DNA from: Acanthochlamys bracteata
Lineage: Eukaryota; Streptophyta; Magnoliopsida; Pandanales; Velloziaceae
Direction: 5' to 3'
Length of the DNA stretch: 64,000 nt
Assembly (NCBI GenBank): GCA_019914995.1
Contig: CM034132.1
Coordinates: forward strand, 7,992,662 to 8,056,661
Below are positions 18,490-30,782 of this stretch, in pieces. Positions within the stretch are counted from its first letter, which is position 1, and every line of letters begins with the position of its first letter. A program made the position numbers and the translations under genes. The notes below the pieces were generated by a model, which did not search any database, was not told where the DNA came from, and saw only the letters and a program-made list of their open reading frames with translations.

Positions 18490-18738
18490 ACATAAAGCGT
18501 TTGAAATTACTTATGAAATAAAACTTTTATAAAAAGGAGGATATTTTTATCCTTTTTAAAAAACGAACTCTATTTTTTTTACTTTCAAAAAATAAAAATA
18601 TACAATAAAAAAATCTCATTACGTAGAATTTTTCTACATTTTCTAAATTTTTAAATAAATTTTTTAAATACCTATAAAATATGTATTGAAAATTTTAGAA
18701 TAAAAAATTAAAAAGAAGCGTTAGGGAAACACCCAGCT
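18490..18738. mobile_element. Probable AT-rich MITE
   Basis: An AT-rich block whose ends (AAAGCGTTTGAAATTACTT on the left; reversed right tip GGGTGTTTCCCTAACGCTT) are weakly inverted. Its core (TTACGTAGAATTTTTCTACA) matches other copies of the window's MITE family. The boundaries are approximate. Confidence 0.35.
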
Positions 18739-19192
18739 AAACGCAGTGTCATTATTTTGGCATGTGAGTAGTTAGTTACAAATTTGATGTACTCTCTTAT
18801 GCAGGTTTATAAATAGGAGAACTCTTGATGCTTCAAATGGATAAGAAATGAGCAAAATATGCGTAAATGAGAATGAAAGTTCTTCCAAAAAGCTACTTAG
18901 CGGCTGCATTATTCATGAACTCTTTAAGGAGTCCGTGGGGTTGTCCTTCGCCTATGCACGAATTCAACAACCGAGTCTTAGTCGTGATTTGTCCGGTGCA
19001 CACCAAATATGATATAGGAAGACAAAATTTTAAGAAAAAGAGATCTGCCTGTGACTTAGAGTTTAAAACTAGCTATCAACCTGTGACGGACTTAGAATTA
19101 TTGTCATGATAATGAGAAAATTAAGTCCAAATTTTTATCAATATCATCTCAGAATTATTGATAAATAATGTAAATTTTTTAAAATGAAGTGG

Positions 19193-19340
19193 GATATTTA
19201 GTCTGAAATAAATTGGGCTACTTATTCTGAAATAAAGTGGACAACTTATTCTCGAATAACACGAGCTACACGATCAAATGAAACATACTATTTGTTCTAA
19301 AATAAATTAGATGACTTGTTCTGAAAATAAAGCAATCATG
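19193..19340. repeat. Diverged short tandem repeats, about 25 bp
   Basis: Repeated words of the type GAAATAAATTGGGCTACTT then ATTCT recur about five times at roughly 25-bp to 50-bp spacing, with substitutions. Non-coding; no function is apparent. The surrounding interval, about 18739-19830, holds no gene that I recognise. Confidence 0.5.
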
Positions 19341-19834
19341 AAGTCCATGAACGAAATGAATAATAAATTTTAGTTTAGCTCAAATCGTTGGCCTGTTCTG
19401 ATATCACGTGATAAATTTAAAATTTTTTTCAAAACCAATGGCAATGGAAAGATTAAAGGTGCGTTTGGCAAAGCTTTTCAGAAATTCCTTTCTGAGTATT
19501 TCGTTAGGATCCTTTGCTAACCTTCTTGCTGGCTTGTTTGTACACTTAATAGACACCCTCACTCCAATTGCTTTCATGTTTCTAATTCCTAGTGGAGCCA
19601 CAGGATTAACATCTTAAACCTTCAAAGCTAAGTGTCTTCCTTCTTTCTAGCATCACTATCTTTGTCCCCCTCTTTTAGAGCCGTTTTTAGGTACTTTTCA
19701 GTCTTTGAAATTAGAATATTTTCTTGAGAGTTGAATTTGACAGAACCTGGTAGGAACATCTTTTAGGCTACAGTTTTGCCGCCAAACATTTGAATCCTTC
19801 CGTGGCTGCGATTAGTTGCATTGGGCTTACAGTA

Positions 19835-20964
19835 TTTGAAACTGAATGGGTTGCATTGGCTTGTGGTCACATTTTTTGTGTCGTTTATGTATCAAGTCTC
19901 CCAAATTTGTTCGTCTTTGATGCTGTAAAAAATTTAAGTGAAATTGATTCTGTTGTCAAACACTTGTTATCACCCATGGATTTCTGATTCTGTTGGGCAC
20001 TTGTTTTCCAGAGCTTTTGGAATTAAGTCTTATAGCAAACAGAACAATCATTGAACTTGTCTTCGTTGTGATTGCTATACTGTCTGCTACTGCTGTAATA
20101 GTTTATTTTAATGACTTGAACGAATGTTTTAAGATCTGATCAATCAATTGGATGAGGGAAGAACAGAGCGTAGTTCAGTGGACGTTCTTGATAGTTAGTG
20201 CTTTACATTGTACGTACATTTAACTTAAACATGCCTTTGCTTGGGATGAATTTCACATCTCATTCAAAAACTGCTATACAGACTACATTTACATCCAATG
20301 TAACATGATCAACAGCTGAATACTGGAAAGAAAATTTCCCAAATAACATTCTAGTACTGCACTTATATAGTGACGTATATTTGTTGTATCAAAGAAATTT
20401 CCTCATTTAAGTATGCAAGCAGTTTGGCTCGCGTTATTAAATTGTATACAGATAGGATTTAGGAGAAAGTAAATTTGGATGATCTAATACGGTCATTTGA
20501 TTTTAAAATAACTTTTATTATTTAAAAATGAATTTATTTTCAAATTTAAAATTTAATTATATATTTTTTCCAATATATTATTTATTTATATTTTTTAATT
20601 TTTAAAATAAGATCTGTAAAAAAGTTTAGAGAATAAAAAGTTTTAAAAAATGAAAAGTAAGCAAAATGTATATCCAAACAACGGGTTGTCAACTAGAGTT
20701 ACAGGAATGACAAATTAAAACCCAAGAAATGACTCGCACATTTCAGTCTTTGCTTGTTGGCTTGATCTCCAAGCATTTTTGTTTCTTTCTGTTTTTCTAA
20801 GTACTATAGATACACCTCAATCCTTGACTTTCCGCCAGATACATCTCAATCCTTGACTTTCCGCCACCATAAGCACAAATAGATTTCTTACCAATTATAT
20901 ATGTATCTTGACAATCTTCCTCTCTTAAAACCACTACTTGAGTTTTCTTCCTCGACAGAAATCA
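19835..20964 (+). repeat. Duplicated 5' flank of P450 copy A
   Basis: This stretch aligns with the flank of copy C: GGGTTGCATTGGCTTGTGGT at about 19848 recurs at about 37746, and matches continue with interruptions to the ATG at 40524. Part of it (from about 20450) also matches the copy B flank at about 25680. The P450 duplication unit therefore includes about 1.1 kb of upstream DNA. The interruptions in C are insertions described separately. Confidence 0.75.
20809..20866. repeat. 29-bp tandem duplication in P450 A promoter
   Basis: GATACACCTCAATCCTTGAC plus TTTCCGCCA at 20809-20837 is followed directly by a copy differing at one position (20838-20866). Copies B and C have a single related unit. 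It lies about 100-155 bp upstream of the ATG, over the likely core promoter or leader. Confidence 0.8.
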
Positions 20965-23900
20965 ATGGAGATTTTGTTTTCACTTGCAGTGATTGTTTCA
21001 ATTGTAACTTGTGTGTTGTATTATGGAGCAAAGGGTCTCTACTATGTTTGGTTGAAGCCCAAAGCACTAGAGAGGGAGTTAAGGAGACAGGGTATCAAGG
21101 GCAACCCTTACAAGCTTCTCTATGGAGACCTCAAGCAGAACGAAAAGCTCATCAAGGAGGCTTGGTCCAAGCCCATGGAGTTATCTCACAAGATTCTTCC
21201 AAGAGTAGTCCCTTTGGTTTACCGAACTTCGCAGAAATACGGTATTTTTCTACCATGTCGACTAGGAGTTTTGGTTTCTTTCAAAGTTTGTTTCTTAGTA
21301 GTTTGAGGGTCGTCCCGTTTATAAACTGAGCACCAGTTGTTCGATAAAATAACAATTTCAGTAGCTACATGTGTGTTCAGTGTTTTTCTTACTTGGATAT
21401 AGGGGGAGCTAGAGACTGCTTTTGAAAAGTGCTGAAGTAGGAGATATTTTTGTCTATTTAACAAAAAAAGTTTTTTTTTTACATAAAGAAAATAATAAAA
21501 ATAAGTAATAATAAAATTTTATGATTTATTTTTTAAATTTTTAAATAAATTTATAAAATAATATAAAAAATTTATTGAAAAATGTAAAGTGAAAAAATTG
21601 AAAAGTATTTTTTCAGAACGGACTCTACGGGCTCTCAAACGTGGCCTCGGCAAGCTTATTGAAGCACTATATGGTGTCAAAGCACCTTTGATGCTTTTTG
21701 CCTTTTACAAATTGTTATTGACTTATAGTATTTAAGCATCTAGGCTTATAAGTAATTCAATTTAGAACTGAATATTTTCCTCTACATAGTCAATAAGCTC
21801 TGGGATCGATTTCAGTTGTAATGAACTTTTGTCACCTCTAACTTGATTAAGACAAGAACCTAACATGAGTATGTCATACTGTGTCTATCAAAAAAATGTT
21901 CTCTGTTTTCATAAGATTGGTTTTGTTCTATATTTATTTATTAGTTGTCTAAGTCATTAAACAAGAACCAATTGGTGTAGAGATGTATAGTCAGCCATTA
22001 GTCACGACATAAGCAACTGGTAAATTGCAAGGTAAGTCTTTAGATCTCAAAGCCAATCTTTATCGACATAAATTGCAGGAAATAAATCGATGATATGGTT
22101 CGGACCAGCTCCAAGAGTGATCTTATGGGAGCCAGATATGATGAAAGAAGTGCTCTCCAACAAGTTTGGCCATTTCCAAAAGCCACCAGTGAATTCACTC
22201 ATAAAGCTCCTAGCGATGGGAGTTTCCAGCCTTGAGGGAGAGGAATGGGCAAAAAGAAGGAGACTTATCACTCCTGCTTTTCATATGGAGAAGTTAAGGG
22301 TACATTTTTATAGATTCTTTTCTTCATCTGAAAATTAGGATCATGTTCAATAGTGGTAGCCTTCCCTAATCAAGGGCTGTCTGACATGTCAAGGTAAACT
22401 AGTTCTTATAATTCCATGTATATATGTCCTCCCAAAAGCTTTCTGCATGCATACAATTTGTAAATTATCAGAAGAATTAGTTGGCTAAACACAGATCAAT
22501 ATGCTTCAGGATTTGGTTCGGAGAAAGTAGCATTGTTTATAATGTTAAGCAAATAAGCATGAGGGGAATTGTTTATATTATTTACGTCAAGGTAACAACA
22601 TGCTAGAAAAAAGAAATTTTTTTAGGTATCTCAAAATTATCTTACCATTTATGCTCAAGCTAAGGTTTAGACATGCTCCATGAATTGCACATTTCTTGGA
22701 ACATGATGCATCCGAAAATGGTGCCTTCATATTTGAAGCATCACTAAGAGATTTCATACACATGCACTCAGTTTCTCTGTGAAGGTTGTTGCAGGATGTC
22801 ACAATTGTAAGATGCTGTGAAATAATTCTTTTGTTTGAATTTTGCAATATTTATTTTTGCAGCAAATGGTGCCTTCATTTCGTGTTAGTTGCATAGACAT
22901 GGTAAAGAGATGGGAAAGACTAGCTTGCCAAGAGGGAACTTGTGAATTAGATGTTTGGCCTGAATTTCAGAGATTGACAGGTGATGTCATCTCCCAAACA
23001 GCATTTGGGAGTAGTTTTGAAGAAGGAAAAAGAATATTTGAGCTTCAGAAAGAGCAAGCACATCTAGTGATTGAAGCAGCTCGCACGCTCTATCTTCCTG
23101 GCTTCAGGTATACATTTCCATCTTTACATTATCTACGGATAATACTTGATCTCTTTTTATCAACAACATTTTTTTGATTATCCATTGGAAGCACCGTTGA
23201 CATCCAATTTGCTGATTGCTTTACTGGGACAGATTTCTTCCTACAGAGAAAAACAGGAGAAGAAGATATGTTGACCGTGAAATAAAATATCTATTAAGAG
23301 ATATGATCAACAAAAAGCTTCAGTCAATGAAAGAGGGAAACTGCACCAGTGACGATTTGCTTAGCTTGATGTTGCAAAACACTAGTCAAAGTAATATTGA
23401 CATAGGGGGAAAAGTAGTAGAAACGAAATGAAATTGACCATCGAGGATGTCATAGAAGAATGCAAGCTGTTCTACTTTGCTGGCCAAGAGACGACATCAG
23501 TGTGGTTGACGTGGACTTTGATTGTGTTAGCAATGCATCAAGAGTGGCAGCAGAGAGCAAGGGAAGAAGTTTTGGAAATCATGGGAGATAAAACACCAGA
23601 TATTGAATCCATAAGCCACCTTAAAGTGGTGAGTACATTGTCTACAGCTACGTACCAAAATTTTCAAAATTCCTTGTTCTTATGGAGCAATATTTATTTA
23701 GACTTGGATAGGAGTAGATTACAGCACTTTAGCTCTTACCAGTTCAAATTATGATCTTCATTTAGCTCATTTATTTCTGACTCTCTTCATTCGGACTTTT
23801 TTATGGAAGTGCTCATTCATGCATGATGTGATGATGAGATTTCAGGTAGCTATGGTGTTGTACGAAGTTTTGAGGTTGTACCCACCAGCGGTAGCTTTGA

Positions 23901-24270
23901 TCAGATATACATACAAGCCGATGGAATTGGGAGGTGTCACCTACCCTGCTGAAGTTAATCTCTTGCTACCAACAATAATTTTCCATCATGATCCAAAATA
24001 CTGGGGAGAAGATGCAGTGGAGTTCAATCCTGAGAGATTCTCCCAAGGTATTTCAAAAGCAAGCAAAGGGCAGAACGCATTCTTCCCTTTGGATGGGGGC
24101 CGAGACTTTGTCTAGGCATGAATTTCGCAATGATTGAAGCCAAGATGGCTCTCTCTATGGTCCTTAAGAATTTTTCTTTCAAGCTCTCTCCCTCGTATGC
24201 TCATGCTCCTTATACTGTCATAACAATGCAACCGCAGTATGGAGCTCAAGTCATCCTACAGAAACTTTGA
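20965..24270 (+). pseudogene. CYP72A-like cytochrome P450, copy A, two 1-bp deletions
   Basis: Same five-exon layout as copies B and C: 20965-21241, 22079-22299, 22863-23107, 23233-23628 and 23846-24270. Exons 1-3 read cleanly: membrane anchor [38 protein letters not shown] and [15 protein letters not shown]. Exon 4 is 396 bp against 397 in B and C. One base is missing near 23407, so the frame meets TGA at 23429 just before the I-helix. Exon 5 keeps EVLR and NPERF but lacks one C in the run at about 24084, which shifts the frame inside the haem loop and ends at TAG 24112, so the cysteine ligand is lost. The remaining sequence still aligns to the normal stop at 24268-24270. It is either a young pseudogene or a functional gene with two assembly errors. 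Confidence 0.85.
21412..21647. mobile_element. MITE in intron 1 of P450 copy A
   Basis: An AT-rich insertion of about 236 bp, starting near GGGGAGCTAGAGACTGCTTT and ending near CTCAAACGTGGCC. Copy C has the uninterrupted sequence (about 40960-40980), so the borders are set by comparison. Copy B carries the same insertion at 27948-28181. Confidence 0.72.
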
Positions 24271-25335
24271 GTTCCTACTATTTCACCGAATTTATACGGG
24301 TTGAGTTTGTATTTACATATTGTTCCTGGGAAATGCTTTAGCTCTAGTCATCCTACATGCCGAGTTATGTAGGCATGTAAACTCTTACGTTTTTAATATC
24401 AAAATGTGGATAAAACATATATAGTTTACAAACGTGCATTCAAAGGCTTTTTCTTTTTGTCAGATAATCCATTTTACTAATTTTTTTACTGTACTTTTAA
24501 TTCTACTTTTCAAAATAAATTTTTATGATAACTATTTTGACTAAAGTACCTTGAAGTTCCTCAATCTTCTACCTTTTAATTAACATATAGTTCTATAATG
24601 TATTTGGGAGTGCATATGTGGAAAATTTCAATTTACAAAAATATACAAACTATTTGTTTGCATGTATGAAAACATATTAGCACTAAATTACACAAGATTT
24701 TACCCATAAAAAGTCTTCAAAGAGATTAAAATAAATAAACAAAAAATTGAGATTCGGCGCAGTCATATTCGACCATCCTTCGACATTTTTGGACCAATTT
24801 TTATATCTTTTGAACCATTATTTGAATAAAATATAAATTTTCATAAAAATTTTCTAAAAAATTAAGGAAAAAAGTATGAATTGAACTTTTTCTTGATTAT
24901 ATTCGATCTTACTCGACATTTTAAATAAAAGTAGCCACAAAAAAGTGTAAAATTTATATAGCTTTTTAAAAAATATTTATCACAAGATTAGTAATTGAAC
25001 TTTGCAATAAAAAGCTTAGATATATTTATGTAGAATATCACTTAACCCAGAATAATCGTAGAATAAAATGGTCAGACATATTATAGTTTAATCAAAGCCG
25101 AATACATGCAATAGCATTCTTTGTGCATAAATAGCAGCCTTTCTCCATAAATAACATTCTTATAAAAAAATAGCACTTTTGGTTGTTGCCCCAAGTCAAT
25201 TTAATGATAATAAAGATTAAATAATTATGCGTTGTATATTTTTATACTAAAAAAGTTCAATCTAACTGTTTCAGTAAAACAGCACTGCAATGTATTATAC
25301 TATCTTGATGATATAGTGACTGAACTTGATGCAGG
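24271..25335 (+). other. 3' flank of P450 copy A
   Basis: Presumed 3' UTR and intergenic DNA. A segment at about 25121-25180, containing GCATAAATAGCAGCCTTTCT, recurs downstream of copy B at about 31173-31232, so the duplication unit extends past the genes. Nothing else is recognised. Confidence 0.5.
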
Positions 25336-25520
25336 TGGTCTCACATTGGCCTTGCCTTGATCGGAAGTCTTGATATAGCATTAGTATCCCGGTTGAATAA
25401 CCATCTCGGAGTTCCTGATAAATATATGGTTCTATTTGGATCAGCGCTGCGTGATGCAAGTAACCAATTCAAGTATATAACTGATCTTATATCTCTTCCT
25501 TTATTGTTTCGTCTGTGATC
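25336..25520 (+). pseudogene. Orphan exon-like fragment, possible membrane transporter
   Basis: After TTGATGCAG (an acceptor-like site at 25326-25334) one frame reads WSHIGLALIGSLDIALVSRL and then NNHLGVPDKYMVLFGSALRD plus ASNQFKYI, open for about 55 codons. The pattern (hydrophobic segment, RLN...LGVPDKYMVLFGSAL) has the feel of a late exon of a folate-biopterin-transporter-like (BT1) protein, but I am not sure of that. No other exon of such a gene was found nearby, so I treat it as a fragment carried between P450 copies A and B. Confidence 0.35.
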
Positions 25521-25828
25521 AGAATTTGTCAATATTTTATTTGTTTTACTGTGAGAACCATTGAATTAGTCGTACACATTCTAGCCATTCTCTTCTCTAG
25601 TAATAATTATTAGGTGAAGCAATTCATGTTGCAGTCTGTTGTATGCCCTACTTTATGATTGGTTCACGTTGTTAAATCGTATAGAAAAAGGAATAAGGAT
25701 AAAGCAAATTTAGATGATCTAATACGGCATTTGATTTTCTTGGTAAACAAGCTATAAATGAAATAATGACATTTCTTGGTAAACAAGCTATAATTGAAAT
25801 AATGATACGAACATACTAGAGAGAAGTT

Positions 25829-25985
25829 GGTTGTTTAGAATTGCTTAAAATAAAATATTTTATATTATATATTTTTAAGATGTATAACTTATTTAAATCT
25901 TTTAACAAAAATATTTAATTTTGTAAAAGAAATTTAGAAAATATGAACTTTAAAAAAAAAAGCAAGATGTATATCCAAACAACGG
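25829..25985. mobile_element. Short MITE-like insertion upstream of P450 copy B
   Basis: About 157 bp. The left tip GGTTGTTTAGAATTGCTT pairs with the reversed right tip CCGTTGTTTGGATATAC. GTT is found at both edges (25826-25828 and 25986-25988). Copy C lacks it at the matching place (about 40170-40190). Copy A shares the right end (near 20685) but its left part has been lost. Confidence 0.5.
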
Positions 25986-26017
25986 GTTGTCAACTAAACT
26001 AGACGTAGACTAAACTT

Positions 26018-26650
26018 CATAGTTATAAAAATCGAATCGGACATTCAACCGAAAAAATATCTAAATCAAAGGGTCACGGATTGATCCGTCGGATCAATGA
26101 GTTGAACCGTCATGTCAAAAATACTAAAGTGTTGACGGTAGTGCGAACGTTTATTATTTCAAAAAAAAGAATAATAAATTTTTTCTTTGTTAGAAGACAT
26201 AAAAGAAAAAATAAACTAACAAAAAAATATAGAAAAATAAAAAAATATTTTAACTAATAAACTTTAAAAGAAATTCTTTGTCTTAAAATAATTTTGTTAT
26301 TTTTCTTACAATTTAACAAAATTAGTAATATAAAAACTTAAAAATCACAAATAATAAATATTTACAAATAAAATATAACAAACTTATTTTTATGCATTAT
26401 CACATCCAAATATAAAATCTAATCTACATATTATATTTTAATATAAGGCTACTAATAATTATTTTTGCATCAATACATCACAAATTTAAATTTTTTAAAA
26501 TTTAATTTAACCCGATTTGACCCGGACGAGCGGGTGGACCAGGTCGAAGCAGGTCAGAACGGATTGATGGCATAAACGATTTTATAATAAATCCGGACCG
26601 GTTTACGCTCCCATCGATCCGAATGGGCCGGTCCGAGTTTTACAACTATG
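26018..26650. mobile_element. hAT-type MITE in P450 B upstream region
   Basis: A 633-bp non-coding element. Left tip CATAGTTATAAAAATCG and reversed right tip CATAGTTGTAAAACTCG differ at two of 17 positions, and similarity extends to about 25 bp. It is flanked by CTAAACTT (26010-26017) and TTAGACTT (26651-26658), an 8-bp target duplication with two transitions. Copies A (about 20695-20705) and C (about 40190-40205) read straight across the matching place. Subterminal G/C-rich words (GGACCGG, CCGGTCCG) resemble those in the element at 9724-10129. Confidence 0.78.
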
Positions 26651-27362
26651 TTAGACTTACAAGGATGACAAGTTAAAAGCCTTTGCGTTTGGAGCATATT
26701 TCTTCTCCCCTTAATTGAGTTTCATAAAAATTTTTAAAAAATAAAATTTTAGAAAAATATAACCAATTTTATATTTTATTTAATATAAGTTAAAAATGAT
26801 GTATACTAATTTTAAAATATTATTATAAATTTAATTTATATTTAAAATATATAAAATTTTTGAAATTTTAATTCTTATAAAAAATTGAAATTCTGAATAA
26901 AATTACAAAATAAGCATATTAAAATAGAAGTCAAAGATTCTTCCTTTGGATTGCAAGCACTGAGCTGGTAGCTTCTTGTTCCCAAGAAATGACTCGCACA
27001 TTTCTTAGTCTCTAAGCAATTTTAGCGGCTTGGTCTCCAAGCAATTTTGTTTCTTTCTGGTTTTCTAAGGATAATTGTGTTTCAAACAGTCCGTAACTTT
27101 ATTTTTTTGTCAAAATTTGAGTTCTGAGCAGTTTATATATTTTATTTGCACAAAAAATTTTAGAACTCCACTTTCATATTTCATAACTTTCTTATTTGTA
27201 CACCTTTCCAATGCAATTTTATTTTTTAATTTTTAACTCAGTTTAAAAACTGTTGAAACACAAACACTGACCTCCATTTTAATTATTTTTTCAAGAAACT
27301 CTATCTTTTATTTTTTACTTTCGCAAAACTCAATTACGGATATTTAAATATGGATTAAATAT

Positions 27363-27370
27363 TATAAATA
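27363..27370 (+). promoter_or_regulatory. TATA box of P450 copy B
   Basis: TATAAATA lies 144 bp upstream of the ATG at 27514, in a region conserved with A and C. The matching bases are TATAGATA in copy A (about 20806) and GCAAATA in copy C (about 40381), so only B keeps a consensus box. This is a prediction from sequence only. Confidence 0.5.
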
Positions 27371-27513
27371 CACCTCCATCCTTGACTTCTGCTTTCAATT
27401 TTCCACCACCATAAACACAAACGGATTTCTTACCAATTATAAATATATATGTATCTTGACAATCTTCCTCTCTTCAAACCACTACTTGAGTTTCTTCTTC
27501 TAGAAATCAAGCA

Positions 27514-30500
27514 ATGGAGATTTTGTTTTCTCTTGTAGTGATTGTTTCAATTGTAACTTGTGTGTTGTACTATGGAGCAAAGGGTCTCTACTATATTTGG
27601 TTGAAGCCCAAAGCACTAGAGAGGGAGTTAAGGAGACAGGGTATCAAGGGCAACCCTTACAAGCTTCTCTATGGAGACAAGGAGAACGAAAAGCTCATCA
27701 AGGAGGCTTGGTCCAAGCCCATGGAGTTATCTCACAAGATTCTTCCAAGAGTAGTCCCTTTGGTTTACCGAACTTTGCAGAAATACGGTATTGCTCTACC
27801 ATGTCCGCTAGGAGTTTTGGTTTCTTTCAAAGTTTGTTTCTTGGTAGTTTGAGGGTCGTCCCTTTTATAAACTGAGCACCAGTTGTTCGACCAAATAATA
27901 CTTTCAGTAGCTACATGTGTGTTCAGTGTTTTATTTACTTGGATATCGGGGGAGCTATAGAGAGTGCTTTTGAAAATACTTATCTGAAATAAAAAATATT
28001 TTTATTCTATTTCAAAAAAGGAGTACTATTTTAGTTCATAAATAAAAATAAAAATAAATAATAATAAGATCTTACAGTTTATTTTTTAAATTTTTAAATA
28101 AATTCTATAGATCATTATAAAAAACTTTTGAAAAATGTGAACTGAAAAATACTTATTCAGAATGGACTCTCAAACGTGGACTCGGTAAGCTTATATGTGG
28201 TGTCAAAGCACCTTTGATGCCTTTTGCCTTTTACAAATTGTTATTGACTTATAATATTTAAGCATCTAGGCTTATAAGTAATTCAATTTAGAACTGAATA
28301 TTTTCCTCTACATAGTCAACAAGCTCTGGGATCGATTTCAGTTGTAATAAACTTTTGTTCTATCAAAAAACCTAACATGAGTAGGTCATACTGAGTCTAT
28401 CAAAATATGGTTCTTGGTTTTCATAAGATTGGTTTTGTTCTATATTTATTTATTAGTTGTCTAAGTCATTAAACAAGAACCAATTAGTGTAGAGACATAT
28501 AGTCAGCCATTAGTCACGACATAAGCAACTGGTAAATTGCAAGGTAAGTCTTTAGATTTCAAAGCCAATCTTTGTCGACGTAAATTGCAGGAAATAAATC
28601 GATCATATGGTTCGGACCAGCTCCAAGCGTGATCCTATGGGAGCCAGATATGATGAAAGAAGTGCTCTCCAACAAGTTTGGCCATTTCCAAAGGCCACCA
28701 GTGAATTTCATAAAGCTCCTATCAATGGGTGTTTCCAGCCTTGAGGGAGAGGAATGGGCAAAAAGGAGGAGTCTTATCACTCCTGCTTTTCATATGGAGA
28801 AGTTAAAGGTACATTTTTATAGATTCTTTTCTTCATCTGCACATTAGGATCATGTTCAATAGTGGTAGCCTTCCCTAATCAAGGGTTGTCTAACATGTCA
28901 AGTGAAACTAGTTCTTACAATTCCATATATATATCCTCCCAAAAACTATCTGCATGCATACAATTTGTAAATTATCAGAAGAATTAGTTGGCTAAACACA
29001 GAAGTCAATATGCTTCAGGATTTGGTTCGGAGAAAGTAGCATTGTTTATACTGTTAAGCAAATAAGCATGAGGGGAGTTGTTTATATTATTTACTTCAAG
29101 GATAACAACATGCTAGAAAAAAGAGAAATTTTAGGTATCTCAAAATTATCTTACGGTTTATGCTCAAGCTAAGATTTAGACATGCTCCATGAATTGCACA
29201 TTTCTTAGATCATGATGCATCCGAAAAATGGTGCCTTCATATTTGAAGCATCACTAAGAGATTTCATACACATGCACTCAGTTTCTCTGTGAAGGTTGTT
29301 GCAGGATGTCACAATTGTAGATGCTGTGAAATAATTCCTTTTTTTTTAATTTTGCAATTTTTATTGTTGCAGCAAATGGTGCCTTCATTTCGTGTTAGTT
29401 GCATAGACATGGTAAAGAGATGGGAAAGACTAGCTTGCCAAGAGGGAACTTGTGAATTAGATGTTTGGCCTGAATTTCAGAGATTGACAGGTGATGTCAT
29501 CTCCCGAACAGCATTTGGGAGTAGTTTTGATGAGGGAAAAAGAATATTTGAGCTTCAGAAAGAGCAAACACATCTAGTGATTGAAGCAGCTCGCAAGGTC
29601 TATCTTCCTGGTTTCAGGTATGCTTTTCCGTCTTACATTATCTACGGATAATACTTGATATCTTTTTATCGACAACATTTTTTTTTGATTATCCATTGGA
29701 CGCACAGTTGACATCCAATTTGCTGATTGCTTTACTAGGACAGATTTCTTCCTACACAGAAAAACAGGAGAAGAAGATATGTTGACCGTGAAATAAAATA
29801 TCTATTAAGAGATATGATCAACAAAAAGCTTCAGTCAATGAAAGAGGGAAACTTTACCAGTGACGATTTGCTTAGCTTGATGTTGCAAAACAGTAGTCAA
29901 AGTAATATTGACATAGAGGGGAAAAGTAGTAGAAACGAAATGAAATTGACCATCGAGGATGTAATAGAAGAATGCAAGCTGTTCTACTTTGCTGGCCAAG
30001 AGACGACATCAGTGTGGTTGACATGGACTTTGATTGTGTTATCAATGCATCAAGACTGGCAGCAGAGAGCAAGGGAAGAAGTTTTGGAAATCATGGGAGA
30101 TAAAACACCAGATATTGAATCCATAAGCCACCTTAAAGTGGTGAGTACATTGTCTACTCCTTTGTACCGAAAATTTCATAATTCCTTGTTCTTATGAAGC
30201 AATATTTCATTTAGACTTGGATAACAGTAGGTTACAGCATTTTAGCTCTTACAAGTCCAATTATGATCGCCATTTAGCTCATTTAATTCTGCACTGTTCA
30301 TTACGAACTCTGAATGAAAGTGCTCATTCTTGCATGATGTGATGATGAGATTCCAGGTAACTATGGTGTTATACGAAGTTTTGAGGTTGTACCCACCAGT
30401 GATATATCAAGTAAGACATACATACAAGCCAACGGAATTGGGAGATGTCACCTTCCCTGCTGAAGTTAGTCTTTTGTTACCAACAATAATGTTCCATCAT

Positions 30501-30782
30501 GATCCAAAATACTGGGGAGAAGATGCAGAGGAGTTCAATCCTGAGAGATTCTCCGAAGGTATTTCAAATGCAAGCAAAGGGCAGAACTCATTCTTCCCCT
30601 TTGGATGGGGGCCTAGAATTTGTCTAGGCATGAATTTCGCAATGATGGAAGCCAAGATGGCTGTCTCTATGGTCCTTAAGAATTTTTCTTTCAGGCTCTC
30701 TCCCTCGTATGCTCATGCTCCTTATACTGTCATAACAATGCAACCGCAGTATGGAGCTCAAGTCATCCTACAGAAACTTTGA
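27514..30782 (+). CDS. CYP72A-like cytochrome P450, copy B, intact
   Basis: A haem-thiolate monooxygenase of the plant CYP72 clan, inferred to be ER-anchored and to use NADPH-P450 reductase. Exons are 27514-27787, 28591-28808, 29373-29617, 29744-30140 and 30357-30782; they total 1560 bp, giving 519 residues, normal for CYP72A. Residues 1-22 form a membrane anchor, followed by a short proline motif (LKPK). The I-helix AGQETT is at 329-334, ExxR at 385-388 (EVLR), PERF follows at about 440, and the haem loop [12 protein letters not shown] places the cysteine at 467. The family includes enzymes of terpenoid, saponin and secoiridoid metabolism, but the substrate here cannot be told. Compared with C it lacks two single codons (one in exon 1, one in exon 2). 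Of the three large copies it alone has a consensus TATA box. The CYP72A subfamily call is from remembered motifs. Confidence 0.93.
27948..28181. mobile_element. MITE in intron 1 of P450 copy B
   Basis: The same insertion as in copy A intron 1, about 234 bp, from near GGGGGAGCTATAG to CTCAAACGTGGAC. TCG precedes and follows it, which may be a 3-bp target duplication. Copy C has no insertion here. Confidence 0.72.

Noticed and set aside
22047..22271. Minus-strand open frames over P450 exon 2 (also at 28559-28780 and 41353-41565).
   Set aside because: They recur because exon 2 is duplicated; the plus strand carries the P450 motifs and splice sites.
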